From Candidatus Methanophagales archaeon (GTDB taxonomy: Archaea; Halobacteriota; Syntropharchaeia; Alkanophagales; Methanospirareceae), in contig JAUXHM010000076.1 in NCBI GenBank assembly GCA_030621535.1, positions 1 through 5,737 on the forward strand: a stretch of 5,737 nt of DNA. The letters are read 5' to 3'. The stretch's first letter is position 1. Every line of letters starts with the position of its first letter. The notes under the pieces are model-generated. The model was not told the origin of the DNA. It ran no database searches and saw nothing but the letters and a program-made list of their open reading frames with translations. The position numbers and the translations under genes were made by a program. Shown here piece by piece: positions 1 through 5,684 of the stretch.

Positions 1-1
1 A

Positions 2-130
2 TCAGGTGCCAGGAAAAAGGTTTTCACCTTTGATTCCCCCTTGTGGAAATGTGTTGGATTTGTCGAGGTAGAAGGTATCAGCGGCAGAGAGCACGATAGG
101 TATATCTACGATGAAGAAATATTCCTTTAA
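2..130 (+). CDS. C-terminal end of an antitoxin-like small protein (partial, 5' end outside window)
   Basis: An open frame enters from the left edge and runs 42 codons to a TAA at 128-130, followed at once by a TAG. The readable end contains FDSPLWKCVGFVEVEG and then REHDRYIYDEE. A short hydrophobic 'DSPLW..VG' segment followed by a terminal 'HD.Y.Y' motif is, as I recall it, the usual tail of small ribbon-helix-helix or AbrB-like antitoxins that sit in front of PIN-domain toxins. The DNA-binding N-terminus is outside the window, so the fold cannot be checked. No toxin gene follows; the next gene is queE, 105 bp away, so any partner would have to lie upstream or be missing. The reading frame looks genuinely coding. 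The antitoxin assignment is inference from the tail alone and another small protein is possible. Confidence 0.5.
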   Translation, partial: SGARKKVFTFDSPLWKCVGFVEVEGISGREHDRYIYDEEIFL

Positions 131-170
131 TAGATTACCTAAGTAAGTTTAATGCGAGAATAAAAAGAAA

Positions 171-191
171 AAAACCGTGTAAATCCGTGTC
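171..191 (-). repeat. Degenerate copy of the 10-bp-period CACAGATTAA repeat
   Basis: On the - strand this reads as ACACGGATTTACACGGTTTT, matching 16 of 20 positions of the core of the exact 29-bp repeat at 4164-4192 and 5662-5690, but in the opposite orientation. On the + strand the unit CCGTGT recurs 10 bp apart. It fills the gap between the antitoxin-like end and queE. Confidence 0.55.
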
Positions 192-210
192 TCAAATAGA
201 ACTTAGAGGG

Positions 211-225
211 TTATACTGTATATAC
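211..225 (+). promoter_or_regulatory. Possible TATA box region of queE
   Basis: The stretch TTATACTGTATATAC lies 11-25 bp upstream of the queE ATG. No Shine-Dalgarno-like sequence occurs at the usual distance; the only purine block, GAGGG at 206-210, is 25 bp from the ATG. This suggests a leaderless or very short-leader transcript, common in archaea, although the spacing is slightly short of the usual 26-27 bp between TATA centre and start site. Weak prediction. Confidence 0.3.
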
Positions 226-235
226 AACGAGAAAA

Positions 236-1024
236 ATGTTAAAAGGATATATAACTGAAATATTCGACTCGTTTCAGGGCGAAGGGCCCTATGCAGGCAG
301 GAGACAGATATTCATTCGATTTGCAGGTTGTCCCCTCCATTGCTTTTATTGTGACACTTCCTATGCGAAGGACCCCCGCCCAAAATTTTGCGATTTTTTC
401 GGTGGCTCTTCCGTGATACATTCCGAAAAGATAAGTAATCCGATGTCTACGAAGGCAGCCGTAGATTGTATAACGGAACTGCGCACTTATACTCCTGACC
501 TCCACAGCATTTGCTACACAGGTGGCGAACCCCTCTCTTCCGCAGCGTTCGTAAAAGAGATAGCGGCTGAGGCAAAGAGCATGCAGTTAAAGAATTTTTT
601 AGAAACAAGCGGGAATTCCGCAAAACGTTTCGCTTCCGTAGTCGATTATTTTGATTTCGCTTCGATTGACATAAAGATGAGAAACCATTTAGCGGTGGAA
701 GAGCGAGATTACGATAACCTGTACGGTAACGAACTCGAATGCATACGAATTGCCGTTGACCTGGGAATAGAAACGATAGTGAAGGTAGTAGTGGTGAAGA
801 ATACGCCAGTAGGAGAAATAGAGCAGATATGTAAAGACCTCGCGGGTCTCGACATAAAGTTCGTGTTGCAGCCCGTTACTGCTCTTTCCTCGATGCAAAA
901 TGCCGATGCCGATATAGTAGCACCCGACGTAAAGGAACTTTTTGAACTTTCTGCGACCGCGGGGCGTTATTTAAAACATGTTATGGTAATTCCGCAGGTG
1001 CATAAAGTCCTGGGTATACGTTGA
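236..1024 (+). CDS. queE: 7-carboxy-7-deazaguanine synthase QueE (radical SAM)
   Basis: Cytoplasmic radical-SAM enzyme that converts 6-carboxy-tetrahydropterin to 7-carboxy-7-deazaguanine, a precursor of preQ0; in archaea this leads to archaeosine at position 15 of tRNA. The 262-aa protein opens with the family signature EIFDSFQGEG (residues 8-17), which contacts the substrate. The [4Fe-4S] ligands are C32, C36 and C39 in a CX3CX2C motif. TGGEP (95-99) is the SAM-binding glycine motif, followed by ETSG (123-126), DIK (145-147), LQP (211-213) and a terminal QVHK (254-257). The segment between the cluster loop and TGGEP is rather long and carries an extra Cys52. The ATG at 236 is the only canonical start codon between the upstream in-frame TAG (197-199) and the EIFDSFQGEG motif. 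No queC, queD or tgt is adjacent, so pathway partners are elsewhere. The gene converges on aIF2-gamma. Function is secure by motif; the archaeosine role is inferred from the archaeal context. Confidence 0.93.
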   Translation: MLKGYITEIFDSFQGEGPYAGRRQIFIRFAGCPLHCFYCDTSYAKDPRPKFCDFFGGSSVIHSEKISNPMSTKAAVDCITELRTYTPDLHSICYTGGEPLSSAAFVKEIAAEAKSMQLKNFLETSGNSAKRFASVVDYFDFASIDIKMRNHLAVEERDYDNLYGNELECIRIAVDLGIETIVKVVVVKNTPVGEIEQICKDLAGLDIKFVLQPVTALSSMQNADADIVAPDVKELFELSATAGRYLKHVMVIPQVHKVLGIR

Positions 1025-1035
1025 AATCACAAATA

Positions 1036-1221
1036 GCCAGAGGCGGCACAGTCTAAAAATCAAGTGATTTATCACCGCGGAGAGCGCAGAGTACGCAGAG
1101 TTTTAAGACGGTTCCAATCATTGTTTGGGCTTTCTGGTGCCTTTGCGGTCTCCGTGTGCTCTGCGGTGAATTCAGGGGATATAGCAGTTTCACAAGAAAA
1201 TTCGACAGTGCCGCCAGAGGC
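1036..1221. mobile_element. Candidate MITE: 168-bp element (1045-1212) plus 9-bp flanking direct repeats
   Basis: The 9-bp sequence GCCAGAGGC stands at 1036-1044 and again at 1213-1221. Immediately inside are terminal inverted repeats: GGCACAGTCTAA at 1045-1056, and 1201-1212, which reads GGCACTGTCGAA on the - strand (10 of 12 identical). The 168-bp body has no convincing gene. It holds a large imperfect inverted repeat (1072-1100 with 1141-1169). This is the layout of a non-autonomous transposon with its target-site duplication. The GGCACTGT-type end resembles IS6-family ends, but that family normally makes 8-bp duplications, so no family is assigned. The element begins 20 bp after the queE stop codon, a harmless convergent site. 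The duplicated 9-mer is itself nearly palindromic, which slightly weakens the case. Confidence 0.55.
1072..1169. repeat. Large inverted repeat built from 9-bp units (CGCAGAGTA-like)
   Basis: The left arm 1072-1100 and the reverse complement of 1141-1169 match at 21 of 29 positions around a 40-base centre, so RNA or single-stranded DNA from here could form a long hairpin. Each arm is also a 9-bp-period array. On the left, CGCGGAGAG (1076-1084) is followed by CGCAGAGTA and CGCAGAGTT; on the right, CTTTGCGGT (1141-1149), CTCCGTGTG and CTCTGCGGT run in the opposite sense. I recall similar CACCGCAGAG-type palindromes scattered through many environmental genomes. It lies inside the candidate MITE. 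Confidence 0.7.
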
Positions 1222-1300
1222 GCTCTTTTGGAGGTGGAGACACTAATGACAATCCCCCACAACCTTGGATATGCGAACGCTCAAGACTTGGAACAAATTC

Positions 1301-1314
1301 AAAATTACAAAAAA
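1301..1314 (-). terminator. Possible oligo-T terminator of aIF2-gamma
   Basis: On the - strand this reads TTTTTTGTAATTTT, 81 bp beyond the aIF2-gamma stop codon. Archaeal termination often needs only T-rich tracts on the coding strand, so this is a reasonable but weak candidate. No stable GC hairpin precedes it. The rest of 1222-1360 holds nothing else I can identify. Confidence 0.25.
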
Positions 1315-1359
1315 TCATTGAAATAAGCAAGATGATGAACGCCTTAATAAACCGCTTAA

Positions 1360-1397
1360 AACACCCCTAGTCCCTATTGGCTAGTCCCTAAACCCTA
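1360..1397. repeat. Degenerate 7-bp tandem array (CTAGTCC-like) at the aIF2-gamma stop codon
   Basis: Successive 7-bp units begin at 1360, 1367, 1374, 1381 and 1388: AACACCC, CTAGTCC, CTATTGG, CTAGTCC and CTAAACC. The next CTA (1395-1397) is, on the - strand, the TAG stop codon of aIF2-gamma. CTAGTCCCTA occurs exactly twice, 14 bp apart (1367-1376 and 1381-1390). Read on the - strand the array is telomere-like (GGTTTAG, GGACTAG). A related array of opposite orientation lies at the other end of the same gene. Confidence 0.6.
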
Positions 1398-2633
1398 CTT
1401 GGATTTTTCCAAAGACGGATGAGGGCTAATTATAGCACCTGCGCCTATCAAATGCCATCTCGCACCTATCTTCCTTGCGATAGCCACACGAGCGCCCTCT
1501 TCGGCGCATATCGGGCGGCGCAAGTTCACATCAATGGTTCGCTTCGTTACTCGTACCACCTCACCCATTGTAGTTGCAGTTCCAATGTTCAGCATTATCC
1601 CCTCGCTTACTTTTATCGCCGGTATCTCCACCTCTTTTGCCACGCCAACAACGCGCTCCAACAGGTGAAATTTTATACTTAGTTTGTTCCAGGTAGGCGG
1701 TAAAGTGCCCGGCACGCCTACATACTGCCCCACTAAGGAATCTTCTATTGTCATGCTCGGGTCCAACTTTGTGCCCACGCCTATTAGTCCCCCGGGAGTA
1801 ACCTCCTTTAGTTGCTCTCCCCCAGCCATTATTGTCGTTACCTCCGTTTCTATTGGCAGCCATTTCTCTTTGCCTCCCGTTGTCACCGTACGACCGGGTC
1901 TTATCTCTATCTTATTACCCTGCTTTAGCTTTCCCTGAAGCAACGAGCCGCCGATTACTCCCCCCTTCATCTTTTCTATCGGCGTTCCCGGTCGGTTCAC
2001 ATCAAAAGAACGTGCGATATGCATAATGGGAGGTTTAGTCGCGGCGCGTGTCGGCGTGGGTATTGTCCGCTCTAAACTCTGTATTAACACATCCAGATTA
2101 CCGGATTGCTGCGCGGAGATAGGTATAATCGGTGATTGTTCTGCAATCGTCCCTTTAACGAACTCCTTTATTTGCAAATAATGTTCTACTGCCTCCTCCC
2201 TTGAGATGAGGTCTATTTTGTTTTGTGCGATTACCGTTTTCGTTACGCCAATTAAGTTCAGAGCCATCAAATGCTCCTTTGTCTGTGGCTGTGGACACGG
2301 TTCAGACGCCGCGATAAGAAGAACGGCACCATCCATTATCGCAGCACCGCTCAGCATCGTCGCCATCAACGCTTCATGCCCCGGTGAATCAACAAATGAT
2401 ACGGTCCGCAGCTCTTTGGTCTTTGACCCGCAATGCTTGCAGGCTTCTTCTACGGTGTAACAATCCGGCTCCTTGCACACGGGACATCTTCTGAATGTGG
2501 CGTCTGCATATCCAAGCCTTATAGAGATGCCCCTCTTTATCTCCTCGCTATGTCTGTCTGTCCACTCGCCGGACAGGGCATTCACTAAGGTCGTCTTCCC
2601 ATGGTCTACATGACCCACCATTCCTATGTTCAC
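1395..2633 (-). CDS. eif2g: Translation initiation factor 2 subunit gamma (aIF2-gamma)
   Basis: GTPase core subunit of aIF2, which brings Met-tRNAi to the small ribosomal subunit. In the 412-aa product the GTPase motifs are all present: GHVDHGKT (residues 7-14, P-loop), switch I in [10 protein letters not shown] (33-42), DSPGH (82-86), NKID (138-141) and SAQ (173-175). A zinc knuckle, C50-x2-C53 with C65-x2-C68, and the [11 protein letters not shown] sequence separate it from EF-Tu and SelB. Two beta-barrel domains follow (about 200-412), and total length is normal for the family. The switch I residue that is often Thr is Ser here, which I believe is common in archaeal members. The start is uncertain: the listed start is GTG at 2633-2631, directly before [11 protein letters not shown], whereas relatives usually have around ten more residues. 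The frame stays open upstream to a TAA at 2708-2706 and reads like the usual tail (ETKKPAV), but holds no ATG, GTG or TTG there. No Shine-Dalgarno sequence is near 2633. Transcribed divergently from the acyl-CoA dehydrogenase. Confidence 0.97.
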   Translation of the reverse strand: MNIGMVGHVDHGKTTLVNALSGEWTDRHSEEIKRGISIRLGYADATFRRCPVCKEPDCYTVEEACKHCGSKTKELRTVSFVDSPGHEALMATMLSGAAIMDGAVLLIAASEPCPQPQTKEHLMALNLIGVTKTVIAQNKIDLISREEAVEHYLQIKEFVKGTIAEQSPIIPISAQQSGNLDVLIQSLERTIPTPTRAATKPPIMHIARSFDVNRPGTPIEKMKGGVIGGSLLQGKLKQGNKIEIRPGRTVTTGGKEKWLPIETEVTTIMAGGEQLKEVTPGGLIGVGTKLDPSMTIEDSLVGQYVGVPGTLPPTWNKLSIKFHLLERVVGVAKEVEIPAIKVSEGIMLNIGTATTMGEVVRVTKRTIDVNLRRPICAEEGARVAIARKIGARWHLIGAGAIISPHPSLEKSK

Positions 2634-2662
2634 CGCAGGTTTTTTCGTTTCGCTTGCCCCCT

Positions 2663-2711
2663 TTTTAGGTTTTAGGTTTGAGGTGTTAGGTGTGAGAGCT
2701 TGGGTTTAAGG
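2663..2711. repeat. Degenerate 7-bp tandem array (TTTTAGG-like) at the aIF2-gamma 5' end
   Basis: Seven consecutive 7-bp units can be laid out from 2663: TTTTAGG occurs twice, then variants including TTTGAGG, TGTTAGG and TGTGAGA, ending with the weaker GCTTGGG and TTTAAGG. On the aIF2-gamma strand this is CCTAAAA-like. Together with the array at 1360-1397 it brackets the gene in opposite orientation. It translates in frame with aIF2-gamma without a stop over most of its length. Heptanucleotide tandem repeats (STRRs) are known from cyanobacteria; relation to them is not implied. Confidence 0.65.
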
Positions 2712-2779
2712 GTATTCACTCGCTTACACCTGACAACCCGCTTCGTTTGACTTCCTATTTGTTTTTGTGTGATAAAACT

Positions 2780-2791
2780 AAATTTATTTTT
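2780..2791 (+). promoter_or_regulatory. Possible TATA box of the acyl-CoA dehydrogenase gene
   Basis: AAATTTATTTTT lies 47-58 bp upstream of the ATG at 2838. A TATA element here would place transcription start near 2811, giving a leader of about 25 bases that contains the Shine-Dalgarno sequence at 2828-2831. It also puts the start site inside the palindrome at 2803-2821. Low-complexity AT sequence, so the call is tentative. Confidence 0.35.
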
Positions 2792-2802
2792 CTTTGGTAA
2801 AG

Positions 2803-2821
2803 CTTTCTTTTTAAAAGAAAG
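2803..2821. promoter_or_regulatory. Perfect 19-bp palindrome, operator-like, upstream of acyl-CoA dehydrogenase
   Basis: CTTTCTTTT at 2803-2811 and AAAAGAAAG at 2813-2821 are exact inverted repeats around a single central T. The one-base centre suits a dimeric DNA-binding protein better than an RNA hairpin. It lies between the possible TATA box and the Shine-Dalgarno sequence, where a bound repressor would block initiation. No regulator gene is in the window. Confidence 0.4.
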
Positions 2822-2837
2822 GTTTGTGGAGAAGGAA

Positions 2838-3989
2838 ATGGAATTTGAGTTAAAAGAAGAGGAAGAGGAGTTTCAGCGCATAGCCCGGCAGTTTGCCGTG
2901 GACGAGGTGTTACCAAGGGCAGCAGAAATAGACAGAAAAGGGAAGATACCCCGGGACATATCGCAGAGGATGGCGGAGCTAAAGCTTTTTGGAATACCCT
3001 TCCCGAAGAAATACGGCGGTGCGGATGCAACTATGATGAGTTATGTGCTTGTGTCGGAGGAGCTTTCAAGCGCAAGCGCAAGCATAGGATTCTTAAGTGC
3101 TGCGGGTCTTATCAGCTCATTTCCCATCTACTACGCAGGTTCAGAGAAGCAGAAGGAGAAATACCTCCGACCTCTGTGCTCGGGTGAGAAATCCGGTGCT
3201 TTTGCTTTAACCGAACCTTCTGCCGGGTCGGACCCCGTTTCTATCGAAACAACCGCGGTTAAGCAAGGTGGTGAATACGTACTGAATGGAAGAAAGGCGC
3301 TAATCACGAATGCCGCCGTGGCAGACATCTACGTGGTTTTAGCATACACGGACAAGAGCAAAAAGAAGGAGGGGATGAGTGCTTTTATCGTTGAAAAAGG
3401 TACAGAAGGGTTCTCGTTCGCTAACTTCGAAGATATAATGGGCATGCGAGGTTGTGTTGTTGGCGGACTGGAGTTCAAAGATTGTAGGATTCCCGAAGAG
3501 AACAGGCTGGGCGGCGAGGGAGAGGGATTCAAGATAGCAATGGCTACGCTGGACAGGGATAGAATAGGGATAAGCAGCATAGGCGTCGGTATCACCCAGG
3601 CTTGCTTAGACGCCTCAAAGAAGTATGCAAACGAGCGAATACAGTTCTCTCAGCCTATCGTCAATTTCCCGCCGGTGCAATTTATGCTCGCTGATATGGC
3701 AGTGGAGTTAGAAACAGCGAGATTGCTTACCTACAAAGCGGCTTATCTTGCGGATAAAGGTAAGGGCGAGCGAATCACGAAAGAAGCATCAATGGCGAAA
3801 CTTTACGCCTCTGAAGTTGCGCTTAGGGCTGCTACGAACGCAGTGCAAATACATGGTGGGTACGGCTGCACGAAGAGATGTCCTGCGGAAAGGTATTTCC
3901 GAGATGCAAAAATACTTAGCATTGTCGTTGGAACGTCAGAGATACAGCGAATGATAATAGCAAGGGAGCTGAGGCGTGAAACTCGATGA
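2838..3989 (+). CDS. Acyl-CoA dehydrogenase family flavoprotein with unusual active site
   Basis: FAD enzyme of the family that forms the alpha,beta double bond of acyl-CoA thioesters and passes electrons to electron-transfer flavoprotein. The 383-aa length is typical. The start at ATG 2838 is favoured over the upstream in-frame GTG (2769) because GGAG (2828-2831) lies 6 bp before it and the protein then begins MEFELKEEEEEFQRIARQF, as relatives do. An alpha-helical N-terminal domain is followed by FALTEPSAGSD (122-132), which binds FAD and substrate, a middle beta domain, and a C-terminal helical domain with QIHGGYG (337-343), ERYFRDAKI (351-359) and GTSEIQR (365-371). The canonical catalytic Glu, just before GTSEIQR, is Val364. 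Asp241, in TLDRDRIG, aligns by eye with the catalytic Glu of isovaleryl- and long-chain-type enzymes. Substrate is unknown. No ETF, enoyl-CoA hydratase or thiolase is adjacent. The tRNA-Leu gene follows 45 bp downstream on the same strand. Confidence 0.95.
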   Translation: MEFELKEEEEEFQRIARQFAVDEVLPRAAEIDRKGKIPRDISQRMAELKLFGIPFPKKYGGADATMMSYVLVSEELSSASASIGFLSAAGLISSFPIYYAGSEKQKEKYLRPLCSGEKSGAFALTEPSAGSDPVSIETTAVKQGGEYVLNGRKALITNAAVADIYVVLAYTDKSKKKEGMSAFIVEKGTEGFSFANFEDIMGMRGCVVGGLEFKDCRIPEENRLGGEGEGFKIAMATLDRDRIGISSIGVGITQACLDASKKYANERIQFSQPIVNFPPVQFMLADMAVELETARLLTYKAAYLADKGKGERITKEASMAKLYASEVALRAATNAVQIHGGYGCTKRCPAERYFRDAKILSIVVGTSEIQRMIIARELRRETR

Positions 3990-4034
3990 ATGCCCGAGAC
4001 GGAGAAATAAGGAAAAGCGAAGTGGTTAATTTGC

Positions 4035-4118
4035 GCGGGGGTTGCTGAGCCGGGAAAAGGCGCAGGGCTTAGGACCCTGTCTCGCAGGAGTCCGCGTGTT
4101 CAAATCACGCCCCCCGCA
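4035..4118 (+). tRNA. trnL: tRNA-Leu (anticodon UAG, reads CUA)
   Basis: A complete class II tRNA of 84 bases. The acceptor stem GCGGGGG (4035-4041) pairs fully with CCCCCGC (4111-4117), with discriminator A4118. The D-arm starts GCTGAGCC. The anticodon stem CAGGG (4063-4067) pairs with CCCTG (4075-4079) around the loop CTTAGGA, giving anticodon TAG at 4070-4072. A long variable arm (4080-4093) and A as discriminator base support leucine. The T-arm is GCGTG, TTCAAAT, CACGC (4094-4110). CCA is not encoded, so it must be added afterwards. No intron is present. The gene lies between the acyl-CoA dehydrogenase and a repeat-rich spacer; I see no duplicated 3' end nearby that would mark an integration site. 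Confidence 0.97.
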
Positions 4119-4163
4119 TAATTCTACCGGTTGTTGGAGATTATAGTCATTCCGAAAATTATT

Positions 4164-4192
4164 AACCACAAGATTACACAGATTAACACAGA
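4164..4192 (+). repeat. 29-bp dispersed repeat, copy 1 (upstream of ATPase)
   Basis: This 29-bp sequence begins AACCACAAGATTACACAG and is identical, base for base, to 5662-5690. Internally it has a 10-bp period: CACAAGATTA, then CACAGATTAA, then CACAGA. It starts 45 bp after the tRNA-Leu gene and is followed directly by the heptad arrays. I recall similar AACCACAGATTACACAGAT-type sequences dispersed in many environmental genomes. Confidence 0.85.
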
Positions 4193-4233
4193 AAATAGAG
4201 AACAGAAGGCAGAGAATAGAAAACAAAAAACAA
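4192..4233. repeat. Degenerate 7-bp tandem array (ARAAYAG-like)
   Basis: Six purine-rich 7-bp units follow one another from 4192, for example AAAATAG, AGAACAG and AGAATAG, with the last two both AAAACAA. Part of the 216-bp spacer between tRNA-Leu and the ATPase. The unit is degenerate, so the boundaries are approximate. Confidence 0.5.
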
Positions 4234-4235
4234 AA

Positions 4236-4270
4236 TTCTGACTTCTGACCTGCATCATGCATCCTGTATC
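4236..4270. repeat. Degenerate 7-bp tandem array (TTCTGAC / CTGCATC-like)
   Basis: Five 7-bp units from 4236: TTCTGAC occurs twice in a row, followed by CTGCATC, ATGCATC and CTGTATC. It is two bases out of phase with the preceding purine-rich array and unlike it in sequence. Together the two arrays and the 29-bp repeat fill 4164-4270; the 45 bp before them (4119-4163) show nothing recognisable. Confidence 0.55.
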
Positions 4271-4282
4271 TTTGAATAGTTC

Positions 4283-4324
4283 ACTAAATAAGAATTGATA
4301 AATTTATTTAGTTAAGTAAATAAA
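4283..4324. promoter_or_regulatory. Overlapping AT-rich inverted repeats ahead of the ATPase gene
   Basis: ACTAAATAA (4283-4291) and TTATTTAGT (4304-4312) are exact inverted repeats with a 12-base centre. The second arm also belongs to a near-perfect 22-bp palindrome at 4303-4324 (20 of 22 positions), whose arms are TTTATTTA and TAAATAAA. The palindrome ends 10 bp before the ATPase ATG. The site probably includes the TATA element and could bind a regulator. The extreme AT content makes chance symmetry more likely, so confidence is modest. Confidence 0.4.
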
Positions 4325-4334
4325 AAAGAGAAAT

Positions 4335-5684
4335 ATGGACAAAAGAGAATTGCTGGAGATTTTGCACGACTGGAATTTTTGGAAAAAAGAATTAGATACC
4401 GGCAAAGAAAGGAGAGCATACATTGAGCAATGTTTGAGGTTTCTCGAAACAAATGTTATTGCTGCTATTATTGGCGTCAGGAGAGCAGGTAAATCGTACC
4501 TTATGAGACAGGTAATAAAAAAATTGATTGAAAAAGGAGTGAAAAGGGAAAACATATTGATGGTGAATTTTGAAGACGGAAGATTTGCAGAGTTTTATCC
4601 AAAATTGCTTGATGAGATTTATGAAACTTATCTTGAATTTTTAAACCCAGAACCAGAAGAAAAACCATTTATTTTCCTTGATGAGATTCATCTGGTGCCA
4701 AAATGGGAAAGGTGGGTGAGAACCCAGCAAGAACTGGGAAAAGCAAAGATAGTTATTTCCGGCTCTTCATCTAAACTCCTTGCGGGAGAGCTGGCAACCG
4801 TGTTAACAGGAAGGCATCTTGATATTTTTGTCTTCCCCCTCAGCTTTGAGGAGTTTCTTTATTTTAAATTTAAAGGGCTGGAGATAAAAGATGAGCTTGA
4901 CCTGGTATCAAAAAAGATAGAAATAAGGAGGGCTTTTAATGAATATTTTGAATTTGGCGGCTTCCCGGAAGTTGTTTTAAGTAACGAGAAGAAACAACTT
5001 TTACTAACCTATTTTGATGATATCCTTACGAAAGACATAGAGAAGAGATACAGGTTAAAGAAAGGCGAAAAATTAAGGGCTTTGGCACGATTTTATCTGA
5101 CAAATATCTCATCCCCCATCACTTTTAATTCATTAAAAAAGTCGCTGGATACAACAACAAATACAATAGAAAAATACTCTTCATATCTGGAAGAAGCGGG
5201 CATGATTTTCTTTGTCAAACGCTTCTCTTTTAAAGTCAAGGAGCAGGAAAAGGCTGCGAGAAAAATTTACGCAATAGACGTTGGTTTGGCTAATGCCATT
5301 GGATTCAAGTTTAGTTCAAATCTTGGCAGAATTGCGGAAAACCTCGTGGCTATTGAGTTAATGAAGAAGAACAAATTGAACCCAAACATGGAACTCTACC
5401 ACTGGAGAGATGCTACGGGAAAGGAAGTGGATTTTATTGTCAAGGAAGGATTGAAAGTAAAACAGTTAATACAAGTTTGTTGGGATGTTGGAGATCTGGG
5501 TACTAAAAAAAGAGAATTAAAGGGCTTGCTGAAAGCGATGGAGGAGTTCAAGTTAAAGCAGGGGCTTATAGTAACAGGAGATTATGAAGGAGAAGAGAGG
5601 AAGGACGACAAGACGATCAAGTTCATTTCCCTATATAGGTGGCTATTGCGTCAAATAAAGAAACCACAAGATTACACAGATTAA
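4335..5684 (+). CDS. AAA-family ATPase with C-terminal DUF4143 region
   Basis: A 449-aa protein of the widespread AAA_14/DUF4143 group, whose cellular role is not established. The N-terminal ATPase domain has a Walker A motif GVRRAGKS (47-54), Walker B FIFLDEI (112-118; D116, E117), a sensor-like SGSSS (142-146) and GR at 159-160, a possible arginine finger. A winged-helix-like linker (about 245-300) follows. The DUF4143 part includes GRIAENLVAIEL (331-342) and GKEVDFIVK (362-370), a PD-(D/E)XK-nuclease-like core with E335 and D366; at the next core position the sequence is LIQVCWDV, without the Lys of active nucleases, as in many relatives by my recollection. The ATG at 4335 is preceded by GAGAAAT, only a weak ribosome site. 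The gene is clearly AT-richer than the rest of the window and bracketed by a perfect 29-bp repeat, suggesting horizontal gain. The last residues (from about KPQDYTD) and the stop codon are encoded by the downstream repeat copy. Confidence 0.93.
   Translation: MDKRELLEILHDWNFWKKELDTGKERRAYIEQCLRFLETNVIAAIIGVRRAGKSYLMRQVIKKLIEKGVKRENILMVNFEDGRFAEFYPKLLDEIYETYLEFLNPEPEEKPFIFLDEIHLVPKWERWVRTQQELGKAKIVISGSSSKLLAGELATVLTGRHLDIFVFPLSFEEFLYFKFKGLEIKDELDLVSKKIEIRRAFNEYFEFGGFPEVVLSNEKKQLLLTYFDDILTKDIEKRYRLKKGEKLRALARFYLTNISSPITFNSLKKSLDTTTNTIEKYSSYLEEAGMIFFVKRFSFKVKEQEKAARKIYAIDVGLANAIGFKFSSNLGRIAENLVAIELMKKNKLNPNMELYHWRDATGKEVDFIVKEGLKVKQLIQVCWDVGDLGTKKRELKGLLKAMEEFKLKQGLIVTGDYEGEERKDDKTIKFISLYRWLLRQIKKPQDYTD

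Noticed and set aside
1064..1246. Small open frames on both strands in the queE / aIF2-gamma gap
   Set aside because: They run through the inverted repeat and the candidate MITE, have low-complexity sequence and no ribosome site or recognisable domain.
1419..2460. Several open frames on the + strand across aIF2-gamma
   Set aside because: They are antisense to a clearly conserved gene and their translations show no domain features.
2769..2837. In-frame GTG start giving a 23-residue N-terminal extension of the acyl-CoA dehydrogenase
   Set aside because: The extension is encoded by promoter-like AT-rich sequence and the palindrome, and the ATG at 2838 has a well-placed GGAG and gives the usual family N-terminus.
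4164..4192. CRISPR repeat
   Set aside because: Although 29 bp and exactly repeated, the two copies are about 1.5 kb apart with a gene between them, there is no regular spacer pattern, and no cas gene is present.
4026..4262. Open frame on the - strand over the tRNA and heptad arrays
   Set aside because: It overlaps a complete tRNA and tandem repeats, so it is a by-product of those sequences.
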